From an uncultured Eudoraea sp. (GTDB taxonomy: Bacteria; Bacteroidota; Bacteroidia; Flavobacteriales; Flavobacteriaceae): a stretch of 15,186 bases of DNA. This document shows, one piece after another, positions 1-8,700 of the stretch; the first letter of the stretch is position 1; every line of letters starts with the position of its first letter. The translations under genes were made by a program, and so were the position numbers. The DNA lies in NCBI GenBank assembly GCA_905479615.1, contig CAJQNH010000051.1, positions 1-15,186 on the forward strand, written 5' to 3'. A model generated the notes under the pieces. The model ran no database searches. It was given only the letters and a program-made list of their open reading frames with translations, and was not told the origin of the DNA.

Positions 1-1457
1 CCGGATTTTTTCAGCATTTCATACGCCTGTTCTTTCATGTCTTCCCGCATCTTCCACTCATTTTCTTTAAACTCAGCATCAAATGTTACCGTTGGTAATC
101 CCCAACCATCTAATTTGTCATAGTCTAATGTCATCCGGTTATCTTCATAGGGCAATACTTCGCCAAAACCACTCATCCCAAAGGTCCAGCCACCTGGTTT
201 TAAGATAGCCTCTTTAAGATCTTTTCCATGCGATAATTCGGAAACGGCATCTTCCCAATTACCCCTGCTACCACTTCCCTGATAACCATAGCCGCGTGTA
301 AATTCTTTCATATTAGTATCTCCACCAATATTCCGGAAGCGAGGTACATAGACACCATTAGGTTTTCTTCCCTTGTAAAATTTGTCTTCATAACCGTCAT
401 ATTTTCCTGCGGCGCCTACCCCCAGATGATGGTCCATAATATTTCTGCCTAACTGATCAGAATCATTACCCATTCCGTTGGGGAACCGATCCGATTTTGA
501 TTGCATCAATATGGATGTAGAAGCTATGGCAGAGGCACAAAGGAATATCACCTTTGCTTTAAATTCAAAGGTTTCTTTGGTAATCCTGTCTATTACTTTT
601 ACGCCGGTTGCTTTTTTGGTATCGGGATCGTACATAACCTCATGAACAATAGAATCTGGTCTCAGGGTCATATTTCCGGTGGCTTCTGCTGCCGGTAAGG
701 TAGAGGAGTTGCTGCTGAAATATGCGCCAAAAGGACATCCCCGAATACATCTGTTTCTAAATTGACAACGGGTTCTTCCGTCCCCGTCAAACTGTTTAGC
801 ACTGTTAATATGGGCTACTCGGCCAGCGGTGATAACGCGCCCCCCAAAATTATCGGCTACCTTTTCACGGACATGTTGTTCAATACAGTTTAGTTCCATC
901 ATAGGCTCAAACTCACTGTCTGGTAATTGTGGAAGCCCTAAACTTTCCCCCGTCACCCCAATATAAGTTTCAACTTTGCTATACCAGGGAGCTATATCCT
1001 TATATCGGACCGGCCAGTCAACGGCTATGCCATCCATTTTATTAGCTTCAAAATCCAGATCGCTCCAACGGTAGCTATGACGCCCCCAAAGCAATGATCT
1101 CCCACCCACGTGGTATCCGCGCATCCAGTCGAATCGTTTTGTTTCATTATAGGGATGTTCCAGGTCATTGACGAACCAAAAATTATGTTGTGCTCTTGTG
1201 GTATAGCCTGTACGTGCTTGTTTTGACTGTTTGGCTGCTTCTTCCGGGGGCAGTTCCCCGTTATTGGGAAAGTCCCAGGCATCCATATTTGCGGTGGGAT
1301 AATCTTCACGATGCTTTACCATTCGCCCTCGTTCCAGAACGAGTGTTTTTAGTCCTTTCTCACACAATTCTTTTGCTGCCCAACCACCACTAATACCGGT
1401 GCCTACAACAATTGCATCATATGAATCCTGTTCTTCATTGAAATAAAATTTACTCAT
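1..1457 (-). CDS. GMC-family FAD-dependent oxidoreductase (GMC1), probable glycoside/polyol dehydrogenase catalytic subunit, C-terminus cut by window edge
   Basis: Reading the minus strand from ATG at 1457, the frame stays open for 485 codons to the left edge, so the C-terminal roughly 80 residues are missing. An N-terminal dinucleotide-binding motif GTGISGG and an ERG at the end of the following strand give the FAD site. Further in are the GGRSLLWGR flavin region and a Cys triad at about residues 231, 237 and 241 (CQFRNRC-IRG-C), as in FAD glucose and glucoside-3 dehydrogenases that carry an Fe-S cluster. The catalytic His/Asn region lies beyond the edge. There is no signal peptide; relatives are often exported by a Tat-signal partner subunit, which is not visible here. 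It is clearly a paralogue of the GMC gene at 9494-11197, more than half identical by eye. It is transcribed divergently from the TIM-barrel lipoprotein gene at 1694. The family is certain; C3 oxidation of glycosides is inferred from context. Confidence 0.9.
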   Translation of the reverse strand, partial: MSKFYFNEEQDSYDAIVVGTGISGGWAAKELCEKGLKTLVLERGRMVKHREDYPTANMDAWDFPNNGELPPEEAAKQSKQARTGYTTRAQHNFWFVNDLEHPYNETKRFDWMRGYHVGGRSLLWGRHSYRWSDLDFEANKMDGIAVDWPVRYKDIAPWYSKVETYIGVTGESLGLPQLPDSEFEPMMELNCIEQHVREKVADNFGGRVITAGRVAHINSAKQFDGDGRTRCQFRNRCIRGCPFGAYFSSNSSTLPAAEATGNMTLRPDSIVHEVMYDPDTKKATGVKVIDRITKETFEFKAKVIFLCASAIASTSILMQSKSDRFPNGMGNDSDQLGRNIMDHHLGVGAAGKYDGYEDKFYKGRKPNGVYVPRFRNIGGDTNMKEFTRGYGYQGSGSRGNWEDAVSELSHGKDLKEAILKPGGWTFGMSGFGEVLPYEDNRMTLDYDKLDGWGLPTVTFDAEFKENEWKMREDMKEQAYEMLKKS

Positions 1458-1693
1458 GTAATACTATTGTTTACTTGCTAAAAGTATCAAATATAAAATT
1501 AATTTTCTACATTTAAAGGTATATTTACTTATGGGGTCTGCATTAAAACGATATGTAAACTGAGAATATAAAAAAAGTATGTTTTATAAGGGTTGAGCAA
1601 CAACTATTATGATTCAAACTATTCAATTTCATATTAAAAATAGCAGTATCAAAGAATTTTACAAACTGTTAACTATCCAATATAATAGGACTT
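1458..1693. promoter_or_regulatory. Divergent intergenic region between GMC1 and the TIM-barrel lipoprotein gene
   Basis: These 236 bp are the longest gene-free stretch in the window and are strongly AT-rich. On the minus strand a perfect Bacteroidota -7 element, TATATTTG, lies at 1488-1495, about 30 bp before the GMC1 start. A weak TTTA at the -33 position lies about 18 bp upstream of it. A short palindrome, GTTGAGCAAC, lies at 1592-1601 and could be an operator half-site or chance. I found no convincing TAnnTTTG for the plus-strand gene; TATGTTTT at 1578-1585 is the nearest. No RNA gene or ORF worth calling is present. Confidence 0.45.
1488..1495 (-). promoter_or_regulatory. Candidate -7 promoter element (TATATTTG) for GMC1
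   Basis: The minus-strand sequence TATATTTG matches the Bacteroidota consensus TAnnTTTG at all fixed positions. It would give a leader of roughly 25 nt before the GMC1 ATG at 1457. The -33 partner is poor (TTTA rather than TTTG), so the call rests mainly on the -7 match and its position. Confidence 0.4.
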
Positions 1694-2698
1694 ATGAAAA
1701 GAAGAATATTCATTAGAAATAGCACCCAGGCCGGAATAGGTTTTTCTCTGCTTGGAATTTATTCCTGCAAGGATGAAAAGAAAGCTGTAAAAGAAGAAGA
1801 AAATGTTGAAAAAGATGCCCTCATGACCACGGCCCCTTTTTTTAAATTATCACTGGCACAATGGTCTGTTCACAATATGATTAATAATGATGGTGTTGAT
1901 CCTTATACTTTTGCCGAAAAAGCTAAGAATTGGGGATTTGAAGGACTGGAGTATGTAAGCCAGCTATACAACAAAGAGTTAGAGCCCGCTAATTTTTCAA
2001 AGGAAGCCATGCAATCTTTTGTGGATAAATCCAACGCAGAGGCTGAAAAACACGGTTTAAAGAATGTCCTGATAATGATCGATGGGCAAGGAGACCTTGC
2101 AACTTCTGATTCTGGAGAACGTAAAAAAGCGATTGAAAATCATCATAAATGGGTTGATGCCGCCGCCGCTATGGGTTGCCACTCAATTAGAGTAAATCTT
2201 TCGGGGAGTTCTGATCCAATTGAATGGAAAGCCAATTCAATTGACGGTCTTACACAGCTTTCCACATATGCAAAGACTAAGAATATAAATATACTTGTGG
2301 AAAATCACGGAGGACTTTCATCAAATGCTGCTATGCTCTGTGAAGTGATGACCCAGGTTAATATGTCAAATTGTGGTACTTTACCTGATTTTGGTAATTT
2401 CTGTATAAAAAGAAAAGATCCAAAAGATTACACTGCCGGCTGTGCAGAGAATTACGATATTTATAAAGGCGTAAAGGAACTAATGGTACATGCCAAAGCA
2501 GTAAGCGCTAAATCACACGATTTTGACGTAAATGGGAATGAGACTGAAATAGACTATGTTCATATGCTACAAATTGTTAAAGATGCCGGTTATACGGGTT
2601 ATGTTGGTGTTGAATACGAAGGAAGTGAATTATCCGAAGAAGAAGGGATTATAGCCACAAGAGATTTATTGCTCAAAGCATCTAAAGAAGTTACCTAA
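1694..2698 (+). CDS. Exported lipoprotein with a sugar phosphate isomerase/epimerase (xylose isomerase-like) TIM barrel (TIM1)
   Basis: 334 residues. The N-terminus has a twin-arginine-like start (KRRIFIR, residues 2-8), a hydrophobic stretch and a lipobox ending at Cys25 (GIYSC), so it should be a lipoprotein. The residues after Cys25 (K-D-E) resemble the K-(D/E)2 surface-export signal of some Bacteroidota. A Lys/Glu-rich linker (about 26-45) leads to a TIM barrel of about 285 residues. Likely divalent-metal ligands at strand ends are Glu203 (VENHGG), Asp232 (LPDFGNF), His266 (MVHAKA) and Glu307 (GVEYEG). The family includes isomerases, epimerases and, in glycoside-degrading operons, lyases acting on 3-keto-glycosides. 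A phosphorylated substrate is unlikely outside the cytoplasm, so the family name probably misleads. It leads a plus-strand unit with the DinB-like gene 16 bp downstream. Fold and export are clear; the reaction is inferred. Confidence 0.88.
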   Translation: MKRRIFIRNSTQAGIGFSLLGIYSCKDEKKAVKEEENVEKDALMTTAPFFKLSLAQWSVHNMINNDGVDPYTFAEKAKNWGFEGLEYVSQLYNKELEPANFSKEAMQSFVDKSNAEAEKHGLKNVLIMIDGQGDLATSDSGERKKAIENHHKWVDAAAAMGCHSIRVNLSGSSDPIEWKANSIDGLTQLSTYAKTKNINILVENHGGLSSNAAMLCEVMTQVNMSNCGTLPDFGNFCIKRKDPKDYTAGCAENYDIYKGVKELMVHAKAVSAKSHDFDVNGNETEIDYVHMLQIVKDAGYTGYVGVEYEGSELSEEEGIIATRDLLLKASKEVT

Positions 2699-2714
2699 CC
2701 GCGCATCATATCCT

Positions 2715-3158
2715 ATGAAAGTTTTTTTTAATCAACTTTTTGATTACAATTTTTTTTGCAATAAAAAGCTCATTGAGGAGTGCAGTAAGCTTGATAAGGT
2801 TCCGGAGAAAAGCATAATGTTATTCAGCCATATCCTTAATGCGCACAATATATGGAATGCAAGAATTCTTGGAAAACCTGCTGATTATAAAGTTTGGCAG
2901 ATACACCCTATTAAAAATTGGGGGGATATTCATTATGAAAACCAACGAAGTTCTTTTGAAATAACCACGAATGCCACAGATTTTGAAATAAGGATAGACT
3001 TTGATAATGAAGAAGGAAGGCTTTTTATAAGTACTTTACAGGATATATTATTTCATATTATAAACCATTCTACACATCACAGGTCCCAAATAGCAATGAA
3101 TTTCAGGGAAAATGAACTTGAGCCTCTCTCATTAGACTATATTTTTTATAAACGCTAG
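2715..3158 (+). CDS. DinB/YfiT-like four-helix-bundle putative metalloenzyme
   Basis: 147 residues, a typical length for DinB-superfamily proteins. It shows the family pattern: an early His in helix 2 (His39 in FSHILNAHNIW) and a late HSTHHR motif giving His118 and His122 three residues apart, followed by Arg and a Gln (HHRSQ), which together form the usual three-His metal site. Relatives include thiol-dependent transferases (bacillithiol and mycothiol S-transferases, maleylpyruvate isomerase) and many proteins of unknown role. The name comes from a Bacillus damage-inducible gene and does not mean DNA polymerase IV. It has no signal peptide, so it is cytoplasmic. Its placement 16 bp after the exported TIM barrel and 11 bp before the permease implies co-transcription. 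The substrate is unknown. Confidence 0.82.
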   Translation: MKVFFNQLFDYNFFCNKKLIEECSKLDKVPEKSIMLFSHILNAHNIWNARILGKPADYKVWQIHPIKNWGDIHYENQRSSFEITTNATDFEIRIDFDNEEGRLFISTLQDILFHIINHSTHHRSQIAMNFRENELEPLSLDYIFYKR

Positions 3159-3169
3159 CAGAATATTTC

Positions 3170-4399
3170 ATGAATAAAAAGATTCAGGTTCAACTTTCAG
3201 TGATGATGTTCTTGGAGTTTTTTATTTGGGGTAGCTGGTATGTTACTATGGGTATTTATTTACCTAATAGTCTGGAGGCAAGTGATCCTGAAATCGCCAT
3301 GGCTTATTCTACACAATCATGGGGGGCAATTATTGCTCCATTTATTATAGGACTCATTGCGGACCGCTATTTTAATGCCGAAAGAATTTTGGGAGTACTC
3401 CACCTTATTGGGGCAATTTTAATGGTGCAGTTGGCTTATGCAACTAGTTTTAGTGGATTTTACCCTTATATTTTAGGTTACATGATTTTGTATATGCCAA
3501 CCTTAGCCCTGGTAAATTCGGTTTCCTTTAATCAGATGGATAACCCGGCAAAACAATTTTCCTTTGTTCGCGTTTTTGGAACCGCAGGTTGGATCGTAGC
3601 TGGTTTAGCGATTAGTTATTTCTTTCATTGGGACTCTATGGAGGGTTTAGCTAAAGGCTATCTTAGAAATACATTCTTAATGACTGCAGTAGCATCAGGG
3701 ATATTGGGATTTTTTAGTTTTACCCTGCCAAAAACACCACCTTCAATAATAGGGAAAAGAAAAATTAGGATTGCAGATATTGTTGGCTTGGAAGCCTTAA
3801 AACTTTTGAAGGACAGAAATTTTTTGGTGTTTTTTCTTGCTTCAGTATTCATTTGTATTCCTTTAGCCTTTTACTATCAGCATGCAGGACAATTCCTGGG
3901 TGAAATTGGAGTTTCAAACCCGGCAGGTAAAATGACCATAGGCCAAATATCAGAGATTCTGTTTATGCTTCTATTGCCATTATTTTTTAAGAGATTTGGC
4001 TTTAAAAACACAATGATTGTGGCCATGTTGGCCTGGACGGTACGCTATATCTGTTTTGCTTATGGAAGCGCCGGGGAATTTTCATTCCTTCTCCTTCTGG
4101 GGATTGCTTTACATGGGATTTGTTATGATTTCTTTTTTGTATCCGGTCAGATATATACTGATAGCAAAGCGGGGCCAAAATATAAAAGTGCCGCCCAGGG
4201 ATTGATTACCCTGGCCACATATGGAGTTGGTATGTTAATGGGATTCTGGATAGCGGGAAGAATAACAGATTATTTTACGCTGGAAAATCTCTCACATAAT
4301 TGGGAAATGATCTGGATGTTTCCTGCAGCATTTGCACTTGGGGTTTCTGTATTGTTTGCGTTCTTGTTTAAAAACGAAAAAATTGACTATAAATCTTAG
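3170..4399 (+). CDS. NupG-like MFS permease (nucleoside:H+ symporter family), probable sugar/glycoside importer
   Basis: 409 residues, highly hydrophobic throughout, with about 12 membrane-spanning segments, placing it in the inner membrane. The N-terminus (LSVMMFLEFFIWGSWYVTMG) resembles the start of E. coli NupG, including the F-x-WGSW motif. An intracellular-loop GLIADRYF motif follows the second helix, as in the nucleoside:H+ symporter branch of the major facilitator superfamily. A basic loop at about residues 185-200 separates the two six-helix halves. Bacteroidota members are often annotated as nucleoside permeases but commonly sit beside Gfo/Idh/MocA and isomerase genes, where sugars or sugar derivatives are more plausible cargo. 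Here it lies 11 bp after the DinB-like gene and ahead of a Gfo/Idh gene, which fits import of a product made in the periplasm. Specificity cannot be read from sequence. Confidence 0.87.
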   Translation: MNKKIQVQLSVMMFLEFFIWGSWYVTMGIYLPNSLEASDPEIAMAYSTQSWGAIIAPFIIGLIADRYFNAERILGVLHLIGAILMVQLAYATSFSGFYPYILGYMILYMPTLALVNSVSFNQMDNPAKQFSFVRVFGTAGWIVAGLAISYFFHWDSMEGLAKGYLRNTFLMTAVASGILGFFSFTLPKTPPSIIGKRKIRIADIVGLEALKLLKDRNFLVFFLASVFICIPLAFYYQHAGQFLGEIGVSNPAGKMTIGQISEILFMLLLPLFFKRFGFKNTMIVAMLAWTVRYICFAYGSAGEFSFLLLLGIALHGICYDFFFVSGQIYTDSKAGPKYKSAAQGLITLATYGVGMLMGFWIAGRITDYFTLENLSHNWEMIWMFPAAFALGVSVLFAFLFKNEKIDYKS

Positions 4400-4526
4400 A
4401 TATTTTATATAAATTGAACCGGTTATATAGGTTTATTCACGAGATTAAGATTCAAGAGAAAAAGACATATTTTGAAAAGATTTAACGCAAAGATGAATAT
4501 TAGAATAATAAAAATGAAATAATAAA
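4400..4526. promoter_or_regulatory. Gap before the Gfo/Idh gene, with hairpin and AACCGGTT palindrome
   Basis: This 127-bp AT-rich gap breaks an otherwise tight operon. An 8-bp palindrome AACCGGTT lies at 4417-4424, and TATATAA at 4406-4412 can pair with TTATATA at 4423-4429 around a 10-nt loop. AACCGGTT resembles the core of LacI-family operators, but the flanks are not symmetric. No T-run follows the hairpin, so termination is doubtful. The leader just before the ATG at 4527 is A-rich with no Shine-Dalgarno sequence, as is usual in this phylum. The gap could hold a separate promoter, but I found no clean TAnnTTTG. Confidence 0.3.
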
Positions 4527-5669
4527 ATGGCAAAAAAAATTAGATTAGGAGTAATAGGCGGAGGAGGAGATTCTCTCATTGGGGTATTGCACAGAGTAGC
4601 TTCGCATATAAATGATAATTACCAAATAGTGGGTGGAGTTTTTAATCCCAATTTCGAATTGAACATGGAATTTGCAAAAGAAATTGATGTTCCAACAAAT
4701 AGGATCTACAAGGATTTTGACACCCTTATTGAGGAGGAATTAAAGTTGCCTAAAGAAGAAAGAATTCAGGTTTGTTCGATTCTTACGCCAAATTTCCTGC
4801 ATTTCCCAATGGCTAAGAAACTCTTGGACAATGGTTTTAACGTGATCTGCGAGAAACCAATGACGACTACTTTGGAAGAAGCGAAAATTTTGCAGGAGGC
4901 TCATAAAAAGGCAGGTACGGTTTTTGCCGTAACCCATACATATACGGGCTACCCTATGGTTCGTCAAATGCGTGAGATGATCAGGCAAGGGGCTTTAGGT
5001 AAGATTCATAAAGTAGATGCCAGATACTACCAGGGATGGATTAATACAATAATTCACGATAAAGAAAAACGCTCATCTGTCTGGAGGCTGGATCCAAAAA
5101 AGGCAGGAATAAGTTCATGTATGGGAGACATAGGGGTGCATGCTTTTAATCTTATTGAGTATACTACAGGTTTAAGAGTAAACTCCTTGTTGTGCGATTT
5201 TAATTACCTCTATGATGATAACCAAATGGATGTAGACGGTACTGTATTATTACGCATGGGTGAACATATTAAAGGTGTTATAAGGGGAAGTCAGGTAGCC
5301 ACAGGTGAAGAAAACGGATTGGCAATTAGAATTTATGGTGAGAAAGCCGCTTTTGTATGGGAACAGGAAAGGCCGAATTTTCTCTATATGTTGAGTGATA
5401 CAGAACCAACTCAAATATATAAACCGGGGCATGGATATAATTCTAAGCTATCTCTTGATGGAACTAAATTACCCCCAGGACATCCCGAAGGGATTTTCGA
5501 TTCCATGGCTAATATTTATTTAGGAGCTGCCCGGGCTATACGTGGAGAAGATTATAATAACGGCGAATTCCCAACCATGTTAGATGGTGTTCGGGGGCTT
5601 AATTTTATAGAAGCTACTGTGGAATCAAATAAAAATGGAAATACCTGGGTGGAGATGGAAAAATCTTAA
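4527..5669 (+). CDS. Gfo/Idh/MocA family NAD(P)-dependent oxidoreductase
   Basis: 380 residues, normal for the family. The N-terminal Rossmann domain (about 1-130) opens with GVIGGGGDSLIG (8-19) and ends with the family's CEKP motif (108-111), where Lys110 is the expected catalytic lysine. The C-terminal alpha/beta domain holds GDIGVHAFNL, giving the Asp201/His205 pair used in many dehydrogenases of this family. There is no signal peptide, so it is cytoplasmic. The family oxidises or reduces sugar, inositol and 3-keto-glycoside hydroxyls. As last gene of the TIM1-DinB-permease unit, it could reduce an imported 3-keto sugar to the normal sugar, or oxidise C3 of an imported glycoside. Which direction it works in is not decidable here. 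It is followed directly by the hairpin at 5681-5715. Confidence 0.92.
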   Translation: MAKKIRLGVIGGGGDSLIGVLHRVASHINDNYQIVGGVFNPNFELNMEFAKEIDVPTNRIYKDFDTLIEEELKLPKEERIQVCSILTPNFLHFPMAKKLLDNGFNVICEKPMTTTLEEAKILQEAHKKAGTVFAVTHTYTGYPMVRQMREMIRQGALGKIHKVDARYYQGWINTIIHDKEKRSSVWRLDPKKAGISSCMGDIGVHAFNLIEYTTGLRVNSLLCDFNYLYDDNQMDVDGTVLLRMGEHIKGVIRGSQVATGEENGLAIRIYGEKAAFVWEQERPNFLYMLSDTEPTQIYKPGHGYNSKLSLDGTKLPPGHPEGIFDSMANIYLGAARAIRGEDYNNGEFPTMLDGVRGLNFIEATVESNKNGNTWVEMEKS

Positions 5670-5680
5670 CTATACCAGAA

Positions 5681-5715
5681 AATATAAAGAGCCCCTAAAA
5701 GCGGCTCTTTATATT
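5681..5715. terminator. Bidirectional rho-independent terminator between convergent genes
   Basis: A perfect 13-bp stem is formed by AATATAAAGAGCC (5681-5693) and GGCTCTTTATATT (5703-5715) around a 9-nt loop. On the plus strand a T-rich run (ATCTTTTTCTTTT) begins a few bases later; on the minus strand the stem itself ends in TATATTTT. It lies 11 bp after the Gfo/Idh stop and 16 bp beyond the GH2 stop, the expected place for a terminator shared by converging units. Confidence 0.85.
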
Positions 5716-5731
5716 AATATATCTTTTTCTT

Positions 5732-8700
5732 TTATTGTATTGGCCGTATCATATAACTGAACGATAGATTGGTTGCAGGTATTTGATACTCTTTATGTGG
5801 CATTAGACCCCAACTATTATCTCCCCCAACACCCATTTGGCTTTGGTCTATATTGATGTTGATCAGATCTCGTTTTGGAATATCAAATGTGTGGCGTTGT
5901 TGTTTCTCTTCCCCTTCATCAAAATCTGAATTGTATTGGTGATGCGCGCTAAACCCAAAAGTAGTAGGGGCGGTAATTAAAATTCCCTTTCCATTGGCAT
6001 TGGTAAAAGAAAGTGTGCGCACATCGGTGCGATTACCATTTTCTTGTGGACGAATGTATTCAAAATATAAATCTTCAACTTTTACCTTGTACAATCCCAC
6101 TAAGGCCGAAGTTTTACGGTCCTGGTAGTTTTCATGGGCTCCCCTGCCATACCATGTTACATTTTCGTAGGCGTTATCGATAATGAAATTATTACCAAAT
6201 CGTGGTAAAATGGGAAGAGCTTCATCAATACCCGTTAGCTGAGTACTTACCAATATTTCCCCTTTATTGTTGATGCTATATGTTAAAGCTACTTGCCCTT
6301 TAAGGGCTGGCAAGGCATAAGTAGTGGTCAACTGTAAATTATTTTTGACTTTAAAAGGATTGTTGGTCAATTTTACCACATCCATTATTTTTTTCCCTCC
6401 ATTGGAGTTCAATTGTAAAGCAACTAGGTTTTGATTATCGGTAGCCTCTTTCCACTTTTTTAGTTTCAAGGGCATCTTATAGCCAAAATCATTGTCGGTC
6501 GGTGCACGCCAGAAATTTACACGTTGTCCTTTTTTAATAATGTTCCCTTGACCGTAATCCAAAGTAACAAGTCTGCCATCACCGCTGTTAAACCCAATTT
6601 CAAATCCATCTCCAAGGACTTTGATAGTGTTATTTTCTTTCCTTACCGATAATCCTTCAATATTATCCTCAAAAAAAACGGGAGTGTAATCGGTTAATTG
6701 AAATTGTTCATAGGCTATTAAAAAATGCTCAGGGATTAAAGCAGAAGCTGTTTTGGTGGTAGCAAAAATGTTTAAAAAATATTCTGCGTTTGCGTTTGGA
6801 AGTTCAGGAAGTTCTAGCTGTATTTCTCTTGATGCATAGGGAATTAAATTTACCTCAGGCAGGTTCCCCTTAGCGATCTGAATTCCATTTTCCATCAACC
6901 TCCAGGAAAAATTGTATTCCGAGAGATTTGTAAAATCATATTTATTGGTCAGGGTAATTTTCCCCGATTTTGGATTTTCAGAGTCAAATTTCACGTATTG
7001 GTATACTTTTTTCACCTCATATAAGGAAGGATGTGCAGACCGATCAGGATTTACGATTCCGTTCAGGCAAAAGTTATTATCGTTTTGAAGATCTTGCCCA
7101 CCAAGATCCCCACCAAAAGCATAAAATTCAACTCCATCCTCATTTTTGGTTTTAAGGCCTTGATCTACCCAATCCCAAATAAATCCGCCTTGTAATACAT
7201 CATACTTTTCTATCGCATCCCAATAATCTTGTAAGTTGCCAACGCTATTCCCCATAGCATGAGCATATTCACATTGTATAAAAGGACGTTTTGGATTGTT
7301 TTCCGCATAGGCTATGCTTGCATCTATCGTGGCGTACATAGGTGCCTGTATATCAGAATTCGCATACTTTGTTGCACCTTCATATTGCACTGGCCTTGTG
7401 GAGTCATGCGCTTTTAACCAGGCGTAGGTGGCCTCTAGGTTTTGACCGTTACCCGCTTCATTTCCCAAAGACCAAGTAACAATGGAGGTATAGTTTTTAT
7501 CTCGTTCGAACATTCGAATAGTACGGTCCAGATGCATGGCTTTCCATTCCGGTCTGTAGCCTGGGTGAATTTTTTTTGCCTCTTCGTTTTTATCAAGTCC
7601 TTGATTGGTAGTACCCATTCCATGGATTTCTATATTGGCTTCATCTACAATATAAAAGCCATATTTATCTGCCATTCTATAAAAGAATGGGTTCTTGGGA
7701 TAATGACTGCAACGAATCGCGTTTATATTACTACGTTTCATCACTTCCATGTCTTTTAATGTAAGCTCTTTACTAATAACGTGTCCCGTTTCTTCATCAT
7801 GATCGTGTAAGTTTACCCCTTTGATAAGTACAGGTTGCCCGTTGACTAAAAATTGGTTGTTTGTGATTTCTACTTTTCTGAAACCTATTTTTGAACTTAT
7901 AGCTTCTGTAACCCTTCCTTTTTTATTCTTGACCACAAATAGTAAGGTGTAGAGATAGGGTTTTTCAGCGGACCAAGTTTTTATATAGGGTATCTTCTTT
8001 TCAAAGTTTATTGTATTGTTCCCTTCTGTAAGGTCAATTTTTTTGGTTTCTGCATAGATTTCGGTATTAGCATCCAATAACTTTACCTGTATTTGATATC
8101 CTGTGGCTTTTTTGTCAGAAGTATTGATTTTTAAATTAAGGTTGAGCTTACCATCGGTATAGTTATTTTCTAAATCCGCAATTACCCTATAGTCTTTAAG
8201 GGTTGTTTTATTAGTGGCATATAGGTAAACATTGCGGTCTATACCACTGAGCCGCCAAAAATCCTGATCTTCCATATAACTGGCGTCAGACCAGCGCAAT
8301 ACTTGGACAGCCAGCGAATTTTTCCCATTTTGAAGGTATTGTGTTACATTAAATTCAGCAGGTGTTTTACTACCTTCACTATAACCTACCTTTTCTCCAT
8401 TTATCCAAACGTATGTAGCACCACTTACACCTTCAAAGTGCAGATATATATTTTTCCCGTTCCAATTTTCGGGAATTTCAAAATTGCGTTTGTAGCTTCC
8501 TACAGGATTTTCAGCATGGGGTATAAAAGGAGGGTTTTTGGGGAAGGGATAAACTATATTGGTGTATATAGGAATACCGTGTCCTTCTAGTTCCCAGTTA
8601 GAGGGGACAGAGATTTTATCCCAGGCGGAAGTATCAAATTCAGAATTGAAAAAGTCAATAGGTCTTTCAGGGACACTTTCAACATAGTTGAAATCCCAAT

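Noticed and set aside
1..1457. Left-edge GMC gene as a pseudogene because no stop is seen
   Set aside because: The frame is open and in register from the ATG at 1457 through the Cys triad to the ENEWKMRED region at the edge; it is simply truncated by the window.
1592..1601. GTTGAGCAAC palindrome as a regulator binding site
   Set aside because: Short, single, and not repeated in the other divergent region at 11198-11347, so chance is an adequate explanation.
1694..2698. TIM1 as an AP endonuclease IV DNA-repair enzyme, given the shared TIM-barrel superfamily and a following DinB gene
   Set aside because: It carries a lipoprotein export signal and lies in a sugar-type neighbourhood, and the full nine-ligand metal pattern of endonuclease IV is not visible. 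DinB here is a metalloenzyme-fold name, not evidence of DNA repair.
3170..4399. Naming the permease nupG and calling the locus a nucleoside uptake operon
   Set aside because: Only the family resemblance is visible; Bacteroidota members of this family often sit with sugar enzymes, and no nucleoside phosphorylase, kinase or deaminase is present.
7442..7759. Open frame antisense to the GH2 gene, and similar antisense frames at 9530-9847, 10069-10353 and 14183-14542
   Set aside because: They lie wholly inside strongly conserved genes on the other strand, show no recognisable domain and have compositions typical of reverse-frame shadows.
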